Shown here piece after piece: positions 9,600 to 18,325 of a stretch of DNA of 64,000 bases; position 1 is the first letter of the stretch; the number at the start of each line of letters is the position of its first letter. The DNA lies in NCBI RefSeq assembly GCF_900250115.1, contig NZ_LT984805.1:1-64000 (forward strand). Direction: 5' to 3'. The notes below the pieces were generated by a model. It had not been told where the DNA came from. It searched no databases and saw only the letters and a list, made by a program, of their open reading frames with translations. The stretch is from Cupriavidus taiwanensis. GTDB taxonomy: Bacteria; Pseudomonadota; Gammaproteobacteria; Burkholderiales; Burkholderiaceae. A program made the translations under genes and the position numbers.

Positions 9600-10499
9600 T
9601 CACAGCGATGCTTGATCTCCACGAGCGGCTATCGGCCGGCTAACGCTGGAGGGCGGCTGCGGTGCCGGCTTGCTGAGACGGCGATCCGGGCGCTTCCAAC
9701 TCAGCTTCGCCAAGAAGCGGCGCCATGCCGACTGCGGCTGAGAGAACAGCCAGCGCTCGGTGTCGGCGCCGTCTTTGCGTCCGAGGACCGCGACAAGGGA
9801 CTCGACGGCCAGGCAGTATTTCTCGTAATCGTCTTCGGTCATCGTCCGGTCGATAGCGGCAGGTTTGCTGGCCGCGACAAGACGGATGTAGTTATCCGCA
9901 GCGATCGCGAACACAGGCTCGCCGTCTGCACCTACAGTCCAGTTGGCCCGGTTCAGCGCCAGGATGGACTTGGCGAGCCACTGGTCCAGGATATAGGCGC
10001 CCGAGCACCCGAAGAAGAACATCACCTTCGTAAAGAAGGACGGGCCCATGCCTTCGAGTTGGGCGGACGCGATCAAATAGCGAAATGCACGGTAGGCCTG
10101 CCGGCGAGTCATCGTCGGCAGTTTTTTGGCGAGCGCTTCAATGGCAGGCACGCACGCCCAGAGGGCGCAGCCGGTCGCCTTCCTGCGGGACCTTCCGCCA
10201 AACGCCATCATCGCTGCGAAGCGCCACTTGAAGGGGACATCAGTGCGTGCGCAGAAGTCGAGGAGTTCGTACCGGTTCAGAGGGCGATAAAGCTCGGGAA
10301 AGCCAGATTGTTTGGCGGCCTCCAGAATCGACGTTTCGGGCAGCTTCAGCCGTTCGAGCCATTCGATCGCCGACAAGGCGATCCAGTCCACCGGATCATG
10401 GTCCGGGTCCAACAGACGCTCGAGAACGTGCTGTGCCACCCAGATCGGAGGCTGGACTTGTGGCGTCGAATTTGCGGGGGTGGGGTGCGACAAAGGCAT
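9600..10499 (-). CDS. 8-oxoguanine DNA glycosylase (OGG)-fold protein
   Basis: Predicted 299-aa soluble protein. A hairpin-like segment, GMGPSFFTKVMFFF, followed by AYILDQWLAK resembles the helix-hairpin-helix region of OGG-fold glycosylase-like proteins often seen in defence islands; catalytic competence was not established. The start is the ATG at 10499, preceded by AAGGAGAC; an in-frame extension upstream to 10616 lacks such a site. It is co-directional with, and 359 bp downstream of, the Wadjet II/SNF2 gene train. The C-terminus is Pro/Ser-rich and low complexity, and may be altered by the miniature element just beyond it. Confidence 0.65.
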   Translation of the reverse strand: MPLSHPTPANSTPQVQPPIWVAQHVLERLLDPDHDPVDWIALSAIEWLERLKLPETSILEAAKQSGFPELYRPLNRYELLDFCARTDVPFKWRFAAMMAFGGRSRRKATGCALWACVPAIEALAKKLPTMTRRQAYRAFRYLIASAQLEGMGPSFFTKVMFFFGCSGAYILDQWLAKSILALNRANWTVGADGEPVFAIAADNYIRLVAASKPAAIDRTMTEDDYEKYCLAVESLVAVLGRKDGADTERWLFSQPQSAWRRFLAKLSWKRPDRRLSKPAPQPPSSVSRPIAARGDQASL

Positions 10500-10570
10500 C
10501 GTTGTCTCCTTGCGGAAATAAGCCGATAGCTGTGTCGCAGGCACCATGCCCGCGATCCAAGACAGCCATC

Positions 10571-10626
10571 GGAAGGACTCTTGACGATGCGGGCGTAAGT
10601 GTGCCGGCATCGTCAAGAATCCTTCC
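10571..10626. repeat. 20-bp inverted repeat in the leader of the OGG-fold gene
   Basis: Arms GGAAGGACTCTTGACGATGC (10571-10590) and GCATCGTCAAGAATCCTTCC (10607-10626) match at 19 of 20 positions across a 16-nt spacer. It lies 72-127 bp upstream of the gene start at 10499. It could be an operator, an RNA hairpin or a relic of mobile-element ends. Nothing else is evident in 10500-10858. Confidence 0.5.
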
Positions 10627-12257
10627 TATATGGGCTATCGATTCGAAGGCCTGACGAAGTGTCAGACTGGGCTGTGCATGCCCTCTACACCAACTTGATG
10701 TAGTCGAACCCTATGGACCGCGATGCGGTGTCTTTGCCTGCTTCCCTAGGAAGGGAACGTAAGAATAGCCTAGTTCGCGGCGAAGTCAAGCCTGCCGCTC
10801 TGCGATGCCCGGGAATCTGGTGGCCCGCGCGTGGCAAGCGGGCCATCGCATCGGCGACTCAAGTGCCGCGACGCAGGGAGAACAGGTCGCGCAGTTCCGC
10901 GTTGCTGAGGCTTCCCAGCGACTCGTCGCCGGCTCCCACAGTCAAATCCGCAAGCGCGCCTTTGCCTTGAATCATCTCGTTGATCCGTTCCTCGAAAGTC
11001 CCTTGGGTAATGAAGCGATAGACCTGAACATTCGCATGTTGCCCAATGCGCCAAGCCCGATCACTGGCTTGATTCTCGGCGGCGCGATTCCACCACAAGT
11101 CGTAATGGATTACGTGGGAGGCGGCGGTCAGGTTCAAGCCCGTGCCGCCGGCCTTGAGCGTAATCAGCATGATGCGCTGCACCGGGTCGGTCTGAAAGCG
11201 CTCGACCATGGCATTGCGTTGGGTGGTTGTGGTGCCTCCATGCAGGAAGAGCGGAGCAAGGCCGTATCGCGACTGGTGCCAATCGGCGAGAATCTCGCCC
11301 ATCTCCCGGAATTGGGTGAACAGGAGCACCTTCTCGTGGCGCTCATAGATGGAGTCGAGCAACTCAAAGAGCGCCTCGGATTTCCCCGAGTGCAAAACCC
11401 CAGACTTGAGATACTGGGTCGGGTGGTTGCAGATCTGCTTGAGTGCCATCGTCATCCGGAAGACGAGGCCGTGGCGCGAGATGCTAGCCTCCGCGTTTTC
11501 GAGCGCTTCCAGTTCGCTATCCAGCACCCTCTTGTACAGGGCCGCTTGTTCGTCTGTCAGGGCGCAGTAGCGGTCCTGCTCGATCTTGTCTGGGAGATCG
11601 TTGATGATGGTCTTGTCGGTCTTGAGGCGACGCAGCAGGAGCGGTGCCGTCACGCGTTTGAATTGATCCACGACGCTATGATCCCCGTGCACCTGGATCG
11701 GCGTCGCGAACTCCTTCTCAAACTGTTTCAGCGTGCCCAGGTAGCCCGGATTGACAAAGTCAACGATGCTCCAGTAGTCCGCCAGGCGGTTTTCCACTGG
11801 CGTCCCGCTCATGGCGATGTGGTTGGTGGCCGGGACGGACTTGAGCGCCTTGGTTTGTGCCGCGGCTGGGTTCTTGATGTTCTGCGCTTCATCGGCGACG
11901 AGCAGGTGCCACTGCATGCCGGCGAGCATGGCTGCGGACCGCCGAATCACCCCGTAGGTAGTAATCGTGACGTCCGGGCGGTCGGCCTTGAGCTCACGCT
12001 TTGCGCCGTGAAAGATGCCGTACGTGAGGCCGGGGGCAAAGCGCTGGATCTCTTTCGCCCAGTTAGTCAGTAGCGTCGTCGGGACGACCACGAGCGCCTT
12101 GTGGGCGGCGACAATCATTTTGTCCGGCGTAGCGACAAACATCTTGGCCGGTGGCGGGAACTCGGAGGCGGCGTAGCCGCCGGAGAGTTTCCGCCACCGG
12201 CGGCGCCGAGTTGGCCGGGTTCTACGATGGCTGATCGCATCAATAAGCGGTCAGTCC

Positions 12258-13757
12258 ATGTCTGGAACCCGTATTACCGACCAACAGGTTAGCCTCTACA
12301 TGTCCAAACGCAAACAGCATACCCAGGAGATTGCCGCTGCCAAGGCCGGCATCAGTGTGCGCAGTGCCCGGCGTATCGAACGTGATAGCCAACTGCCTTC
12401 GCAGAAGCCCCGCCGTTACTGGCGCTCGCGGCCCGATCCATTCGTCGAGGTCTGGGACACCGAGGTCGTGCCGATGCTTGCTAGCGAGCCGCGCCTGCAA
12501 GCCATCACCATTCTGCGCAAGCTCCAGGACGACCATCCCGACCAATACCCTGACAGCATGCGCCGCACGCTCGAACGGCGCATCAGCAAGTGGCGGGCTG
12601 TGTCTGGACCGGCCAAAGAAGTCTTCTTCCCACAGGAACACGCGCCGGGGATCCGGGCACTGTCGGACTTCACCGATATGCAGGCGCTGGGCATCACCAT
12701 CTCCGGCGTTCCATTCCCTCACCGCCTGTATCACTTCGTGTTCGCGTTCTCGCGCTGGGAGTACGCCCAAGTGGTTGAAGGCGGAGAGAGCTTCGAGGCG
12801 CTGTCCTCGGGCTTGCAGAACGCGCTCTGGCAGGCCGGCGGCTGCCCGCGAGAACATCGCACCGACAGCCTCTCGGCGGCGTTCAAGAACCTGAAGGAGC
12901 AGGAGGACTTCACAACGCGCTACGAAGCCCTGCTGGACCACTATGGGATGACCGGCACCCGTAACAACCGCGGCCTGGGCCACGAGAACGGCAGTGTGGA
13001 ATCATCCCACCGCTATCTGAAGGAGGCTGTCGACCAGGCACTGATGCTGCGCGGCCACCGGGACTTCGAGGATCGAGCCGCCTATGAGGCGCTCCTGCGC
13101 GAGGTCGTGATGCGTCGTAACCGGCGTCATGCAGCGGCGTTCCGTCTCGAGCGCGAGCAGTTGACGGACCTGCCTCCCCGGCGCACGACGGACTTTGCCG
13201 AAGAGGAAGCGCGTGTCACCCGTTGCAGCACATTCACCGTGCGCGGCATCCTCTACAGCGCGCCGTCCCGCCTGATTGGTCACCGTCTGAAGGTGCGTGT
13301 GTACGGCGACCGACTGGACTGCTACCTGTCCGGAGCCATGGTGTTCAGCACTCCTCGGGGCTCCCACGCCGCGCACAGCACCCGCCGCGCTATCGACTAT
13401 CGGCACTTCATTGAGGGGCTCAAACGTAAGCCGCAGGCCTTCAAGGGCCTGGCGTTCCGGGACGATCTGTTCCCTCGGGAGGCCTATCGGCGAACCTGGG
13501 AGCAGCTTGATGCCCGGCTGTCGCAACGCGACGCGTGCAAGACGATGGTTGGCCTGCTTGAGCTGGCGGCCATGGACGGTATCGAAGCCGTGCTGGCCGT
13601 GCGCCTGGAAGCCATGTTGGGCGATGGTGATCTGCCGGATCTGGAAGCGCTGCGCGAGGAGTTCTCGCCGCGGCAAGCCGATCACCCCGTCATCCATGTC
13701 CAGATGCCGGCGACCAGTTGCTACGACGCCCTGCTGGGCCAGGGGGTCGCAGCATGA
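12258..13757 (+). CDS. istA: IS21-family transposase IstA
   Basis: DDE transposase of 499 aa that cuts and joins IS ends. An N-terminal helix-turn-helix region (QEIAAAKAGISVRSARRIERD) is followed by the integrase core, including HRTDSLSAAF and the region GLGHENGSVESSHRYLKEA, where the last catalytic Glu is expected. Full length, with no frameshift seen. Its stop overlaps the istB start (ATGA), the usual translational coupling of IS21 elements. Confidence 0.95.
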   Translation: MSGTRITDQQVSLYMSKRKQHTQEIAAAKAGISVRSARRIERDSQLPSQKPRRYWRSRPDPFVEVWDTEVVPMLASEPRLQAITILRKLQDDHPDQYPDSMRRTLERRISKWRAVSGPAKEVFFPQEHAPGIRALSDFTDMQALGITISGVPFPHRLYHFVFAFSRWEYAQVVEGGESFEALSSGLQNALWQAGGCPREHRTDSLSAAFKNLKEQEDFTTRYEALLDHYGMTGTRNNRGLGHENGSVESSHRYLKEAVDQALMLRGHRDFEDRAAYEALLREVVMRRNRRHAAAFRLEREQLTDLPPRRTTDFAEEEARVTRCSTFTVRGILYSAPSRLIGHRLKVRVYGDRLDCYLSGAMVFSTPRGSHAAHSTRRAIDYRHFIEGLKRKPQAFKGLAFRDDLFPREAYRRTWEQLDARLSQRDACKTMVGLLELAAMDGIEAVLAVRLEAMLGDGDLPDLEALREEFSPRQADHPVIHVQMPATSCYDALLGQGVAA

Positions 13758-14590
13758 ACGCGCCGCTCCCAATTGATGCCGCCCGCCTGACGTTGATGCT
13801 CAACGAACTGCGCCTGCCCACCATTGGCCGGCTCTGGCCAGAGTTCGCACAGCGCGCCGACAAGGAAAGCTGGCAGGCAACCCGGCTGCTTGGCGCCTTG
13901 CTCGAACACGAACTGGCCGAACGGGCCAAGCGGCGTATCGAACGACACCGAACCGAATCCCGCCTGGATCCAACCAAGACGCTGGCTGCCTTCGACTTCA
14001 GTGCTGTGCCCATGGTCTCCAAGGCGCACGTGATGGCACTGGCGAGCGGTGATTCCTGGCTGGAGAAAGGTGCCAATGTGTTGATCTTCGGCCCGCCGGG
14101 CGGTGGGAAGAGCCACCTCGGATCGGCCATCGGGCATGCCCTGATCGACGCTGGGTACAGGGTACTGTTCACGCGTACCAGCGAGATCGTCCAGAAGCTG
14201 CAGGCAGCCAGGCAGAGCCTGCAGTTACCTGCAGCCCTGGCCAAGCTCGACCGCTTTGACCTGATCATCCTGGACGACCTGTCGTACGCCCGCAAGGACC
14301 AGGCCGAAACCAGTGTCCTATTCGAACTGATCGCCGAGCGCTATGAGCGGCGCAGTCTGCTGATCACGGCCAACCAGCCGTTCTCAGGCTGGGACAACGT
14401 GTTCCCTGACCCCGGCATGACCATCGCCGCGATTGACCGACTCGTCCACCATTCGACGATCTTTGAAATGAACGTCGAAAGCTACCGTCGGCGCACCGCA
14501 AGCGACAAGCAGTCTGCTCGCCGACGACAATCATCCAGCGACAACGACAATCACCGCGACATCGATAACGGAGCGACAACCATGACCTAA
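13754..14590 (+). CDS. istB: IS21-family helper ATPase IstB
   Basis: AAA+ target-selection ATPase, 278 aa. Walker A is GPPGGGKSH and Walker B is LIILDDLSY, followed by the LITANQPFSGWDNVF region typical of IstB. I start it at the ATG at 13754, which overlaps the istA stop; an upstream in-frame codon at 13718 lies inside istA. The C-terminal tail is Gln/Asp/Asn-rich. It looks intact, so the element may still be mobile. Confidence 0.95.
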   Translation: MNAPLPIDAARLTLMLNELRLPTIGRLWPEFAQRADKESWQATRLLGALLEHELAERAKRRIERHRTESRLDPTKTLAAFDFSAVPMVSKAHVMALASGDSWLEKGANVLIFGPPGGGKSHLGSAIGHALIDAGYRVLFTRTSEIVQKLQAARQSLQLPAALAKLDRFDLIILDDLSYARKDQAETSVLFELIAERYERRSLLITANQPFSGWDNVFPDPGMTIAAIDRLVHHSTIFEMNVESYRRRTASDKQSARRRQSSSDNDNHRDIDNGATTMT

Positions 14591-17014
14591 CACTCACCGA
14601 CAATCATCCCGGCCAACCGGCCAAAATGATTGTCGCTGGACCGGCCGTCCTGCTTGACGCTATCTAGCCTTGGCCGCATCGAGCGCGCCAACCTGCTTGA
14701 GCGCGAGAATCGCGGCAATGACCTGGAGGGTCTTGCCCAGTCCCATGTCATCCGCAATGACGCTCCCGAAGCCGATGCAAGCATTGCGAAAGAGCCAATT
14801 GAACCCGCGCTCCTGGTAGGGGCGCAGTTGTGCTTCCAGCCCGTCAGGCAACGAGCATGGCTCGATATCCTGCAATTTTCGGAGGATCGCTTCGGCGTTC
14901 TTGTCTCGCGCGATTGCCGCGCCATCAAGCTCTCCGGCGATGGCGATGCGTAAAAGTTCCGGAGCTGTCACCTTCGGGGGCGCAGCGAGGGCAGCGCTTA
15001 GGCTGGCGAGTTCCTTGGGATCCAGATAAACGTATTCGTCCTTGATCCGCAAGACACCACTCGCGCCTTGCACGAGCTGCTCGAACTCACGCTTGCCGAG
15101 AATGTGATCGCCGATTGCGATCTGCCAGTCAAACGAGAACAGGTCGTCAGCCCGGAACCAACTGACGGTACTCGGCGGTTGCCCGGCAATTCGCATGGAG
15201 AGCTTCGGCCGCAACAGCGCTTCCATTCCCTTCGGCAAAAGCGAGCGAATCCCCATCAGCCGCAGCACGGGCAGCGTGTCATTCAGCCATGACGGCAACT
15301 GCGCCGAGGACACGGCGATCGGCGTCCTGGCCTCCCTTTGTACGTAGTCGTTGATGGGAGGGCAGTGCTGGTCGAGCACAGAGATTGTCTGCAGAACCGC
15401 ATAGCGGTGCTTGCCCCATTGATTGTCTGCGATGACGGTTGCCAAGGCTGTTGGTTCCCGGGTCGGGTGCTCTCTGTCCTGGACGTCAATGTCGACCGTG
15501 AAGCCCGCCCCGATATCGTCCACCCGCAGGACGGGCGAGAATCGCCGCTCGGCGAGATGGAAGGCGGAGAGGGAGGTTTGAATGGCGCCCGGGATAGCGC
15601 CCTCGCCGGGCCGGTCGAAGTGGGCGTAGTTGTCAGTGAAGAACAGCCCAAGGATCATGTCGCCGTTAGGCGAGCCAGCCCATGTGCGGACATAGTGCGT
15701 GAGCCATACGGAGCATAGGTGCAGGGCTCCTGCATACCGCTCCACCGTCTTCCGTGGGCGTGACTGGCCATCGACGGTAAGTAGGCGCGGTGGCAGTGCC
15801 ACGGCGTGAACTACACCTTTCACCTGCTCGTCCGCGATCGCGGGCAACCATCGCACCCCTGCGACGTTATTGGTGTGGGCATAGATCTGGGGTGTGACCG
15901 CTCCCTTGCTAAGCAGGTGCAAGGTCACCAGCCGGAGTTGATAAAAGGCCGCCACCTCCGGCTGGTAGTCGGGTAGGTCGCTTGCCTCAATACGTGCTAA
16001 TGCACCCAGGAAATCCGACGGCGCGGTGGCCCGAGTCACTCCGCTCATCGCTGCACCAAGTGTCGATGGCCACACCAGGCCTTGGCGGATATGTGGCTTG
16101 TCGTAGGGGAGAATCGGCGAGTAATCGTCCTCATCCCTCTCGCCGGCCAGGTTCTTAGCGGCAGTCTTGGCGACCCTAGCGAGACGGCTGCGGACCGCTT
16201 CCCGGAAATCCCCCTTGGAAAAGAGAAACTTGGATGCTCGGGCAGCAACCGACTCAGCGGTTCGAGCAGGTCAGGGATCGAAGAACAATCGATCGGTTTG
16301 AATTCGGTGACTTGCGCCTGCTCCTCCCGCTTTTCCCCTCGACGTACTGGCGCCGCCATAGGTAGCAGATCGGACAGCGTGGGCACTGGCCGGTTCACCT
16401 CGTTCTGGATGCTGAGCCGGCAATCATCGAGCGCACTGACCAGATCCAGCCCGCGAAGGCTGAACACCAAGAAAGGGTCTCGGTCAATCTCGGCGCTCAG
16501 GACGTAGATAACGGCCGCCAGGTGTTTGCAGGGGACCGCCCAATCCGGGCACGAGCAGGTCATCCGAAGATCGCGCCACCCGGTTGGGAAGACATTGATG
16601 CCTTCCTTTTGGCTGAGCCCGAGTACCGCCGGGTCCAGTTTCACGATTAAGCAACCGCCCGATGAGCGCCGGGTTGCCGGCAATGGCCTTAAAAAGGCTG
16701 TCCCGATCCGCGCGCTGAAAGGGCGGGATGTCGATTTTGACTTTGTATGGTTCGACGCGCGAGCCTTGGACGCGTGCGGTGACCGAACTACCGGACACCT
16801 CCATGGAGGTCACGGCGCCGTTTCGCACGTAGGCGCGGCCGCGCGGCAACCGGTTCTCGTGGTCAATATGCTGCAGGGCGTTTAGCCAGCGTTCGCCCCA
16901 CCACGTGTTCCCGAATTTCGTTCTTGTTGCCACTAGATCTACCGGATGCACAATCGAGCACGACAAGTATGCCGACGGCGCCGCTACAAGCAAGCCTCCT
17001 CCATTTAGAAGTGT

Positions 17015-18325
17015 CTAAGGCGGCACGTTAAGATATACCAACTCCTTTTTCCGCCTAGGTGCGGAATCCCGCCGCCAGGTCGCCCAATAGATCCTCCACG
17101 ACACGCTCTTCGGCGCAGACTGACTACGGAGCTTCATCATCGTGGTCAATTCCGGCTCCCAGGTTGCTAGGACAGGTTCGCCGGTGGCGGGGAAGTCCTT
17201 GTCGCGGGTCGCAGCAACCACGCGCTCGTATTCTGCGGCACCAAATCTCCAGGCGTTCGTGCCATACGCCCGCATGACGTGGTTACCTATACGAATGCCT
17301 TCCCAATCGTAGTCGCCGTGGTAGTGCAAGTCGGCGCCGCTACGCTTGAGGCTGGTGAGAAGATGCCGCTGCGCCGCAGCCGGCATGCCATCGGTGCAGA
17401 CGAGCGGGGCACACGATGCACCAAGGGCGTTGGCCGCGATGGTAACGACCTCTGGGTTCTCGCAAACGAAAACGGCGATCCCCGCGACTTCCCATGTTTC
17501 GGGATTACGCACTAGCTGGCGTAGGGTCAGATAGCCGGGCTCGCCACGCATGAATCTGCTCCTGTCGGAGGGACGCATCGGGAGGTTCAGGCATAGCGCG
17601 GGCCGGGCCAGCTCGTTGACCAGTACGCCGGCGCGGGCCCAGGTATCGCGCGCGCGCTCCTCCGCCACCTCGTCGGCGGTGCGGGTCGTGTCGTCATTTT
17701 CGTCGTCGGGTGTTGTGGACGACTGGCGTAACACGGCGAGGACCAGGGACGCGATTGGCCTGTTGCGATCCAGTGCGTGGGCATCACCGTGGGTCTCGGC
17801 CGCCAACTGGGCAAGTGGCACGCCCTTCAGGGGTAGCCTCTGGAGGACCTCGGCCGCATGGCGACAGAGGATTCGCGCACGTTCCGGGCTTCGCGTTGAC
17901 AAGCGCTTGATCAGTCCGCGCCCCAGGCTGGATTCCAAAAATCTTTGCAGGGGCGGGTCCTGGCAACTGTCGGCCACACCCTCCCACGCGAGCCTTTCGT
18001 CGGTGCGGGCCTTTTCCTTGTTGACGATTGGCCCATCCAACATTTCGAGCGCAATCCGCAGGCTTGGCGCGAGCCCGGCTCGGTGTAATGCCCAGTCGAC
18101 GTCCTCGAGGCAAAAGGAAATGGAGTCGGCATGCCGGTACGGGCGCCCGAGAATCAGGCGGAGCGTCTCCATATGGGCAGGGGGGAGTCCCCTCAGATTG
18201 ACTACGCCTGCAATGGGTGCTTCGGGGCGCTCGCGCTCGAAGACCCTGCGCAGGCGCGCCCGTAGCGACGCCCGGTCATCGCCACCGAGAAGGTTGTGAA
18301 GGCGAGGAGAGGGCGCATCAGTCAT
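17015..18325 (-). CDS. jetD: Wadjet type II JetD (TOPRIM nuclease subunit, DUF2399/TIGR02679)
   Basis: Predicted nuclease subunit of the Wadjet anti-plasmid complex, 436 aa. The C-terminal DUF2399 TOPRIM-like domain contains HYHGDYDWEG, with acidic residues D338 and D340 likely to bind metal for DNA cleavage. The N-terminal part matches the DUF3323-type segment of TIGR02679. Its start overlaps the jetC stop by 4 bp. Wadjet JetD cleaves DNA after the SMC complex recognises small circular plasmids; this is known for other Wadjet systems and inferred here. Confidence 0.9.
   Translation of the reverse strand: MTDAPSPRLHNLLGGDDRASLRARLRRVFERERPEAPIAGVVNLRGLPPAHMETLRLILGRPYRHADSISFCLEDVDWALHRAGLAPSLRIALEMLDGPIVNKEKARTDERLAWEGVADSCQDPPLQRFLESSLGRGLIKRLSTRSPERARILCRHAAEVLQRLPLKGVPLAQLAAETHGDAHALDRNRPIASLVLAVLRQSSTTPDDENDDTTRTADEVAEERARDTWARAGVLVNELARPALCLNLPMRPSDRSRFMRGEPGYLTLRQLVRNPETWEVAGIAVFVCENPEVVTIAANALGASCAPLVCTDGMPAAAQRHLLTSLKRSGADLHYHGDYDWEGIRIGNHVMRAYGTNAWRFGAAEYERVVAATRDKDFPATGEPVLATWEPELTTMMKLRSQSAPKSVSWRIYWATWRRDSAPRRKKELVYLNVPP

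Larger units (their letters stand above)
12102..14666 (+). mobile_element. IS21-family insertion sequence
   Basis: A 2565-bp element carrying istA and istB and flanked by the 6-bp direct repeat GCCTTG (12096-12101 and 14667-14672). The termini, TGGGCGGCGACAATC on the left and TAGATAGCGTCAAGC on the right (minus strand), form an imperfect inverted repeat. Internal copies of CGACAATCATTTTG near both ends are probable transposase-binding repeats, a known feature of IS21 ends. It lies within the SNF2 helicase gene, opposite in orientation. Confidence 0.92.
10859..16993 (-). pseudogene. SWIM zinc-finger SNF2 helicase, interrupted by IS21 and two frameshifts
   Basis: Remnant of one SWIM-SNF2 (COG4279/COG0553-like) gene. 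From the 5' end: WWGERWLNAL and NRLPRGRAYVRNG; the SWIM finger CSCPDWAVPCKH; SNF2 motif I (DDMGLGKTLQ) ending at 14667; then, after the IS21 element, SNF2 motifs from LVVVPTTLLTNW through DEAQNIK, AMSGTPVENR and the C-terminal QASDRAWRIGQ. Excising the element with one copy of the 6-bp duplication restores the frame exactly (GALDAAK joined to ALVVVP). Two further lesions exist: an apparent extra base in the TTT at 16639-16641 and a missing base near 16205-16225. It starts 22 bp after the Wadjet jetD stop, suggesting an accessory role in that operon. Confidence 0.85.

Noticed and set aside
9441..10529. 362-codon plus-strand frame opposite the OGG-fold gene
   Set aside because: Antisense shadow; low-complexity Arg/Gly-rich translation and no ribosome site.
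10805..12073. Long plus-strand frame opposite the SNF2 3' part
   Set aside because: Antisense shadow of clear SNF2 motifs.
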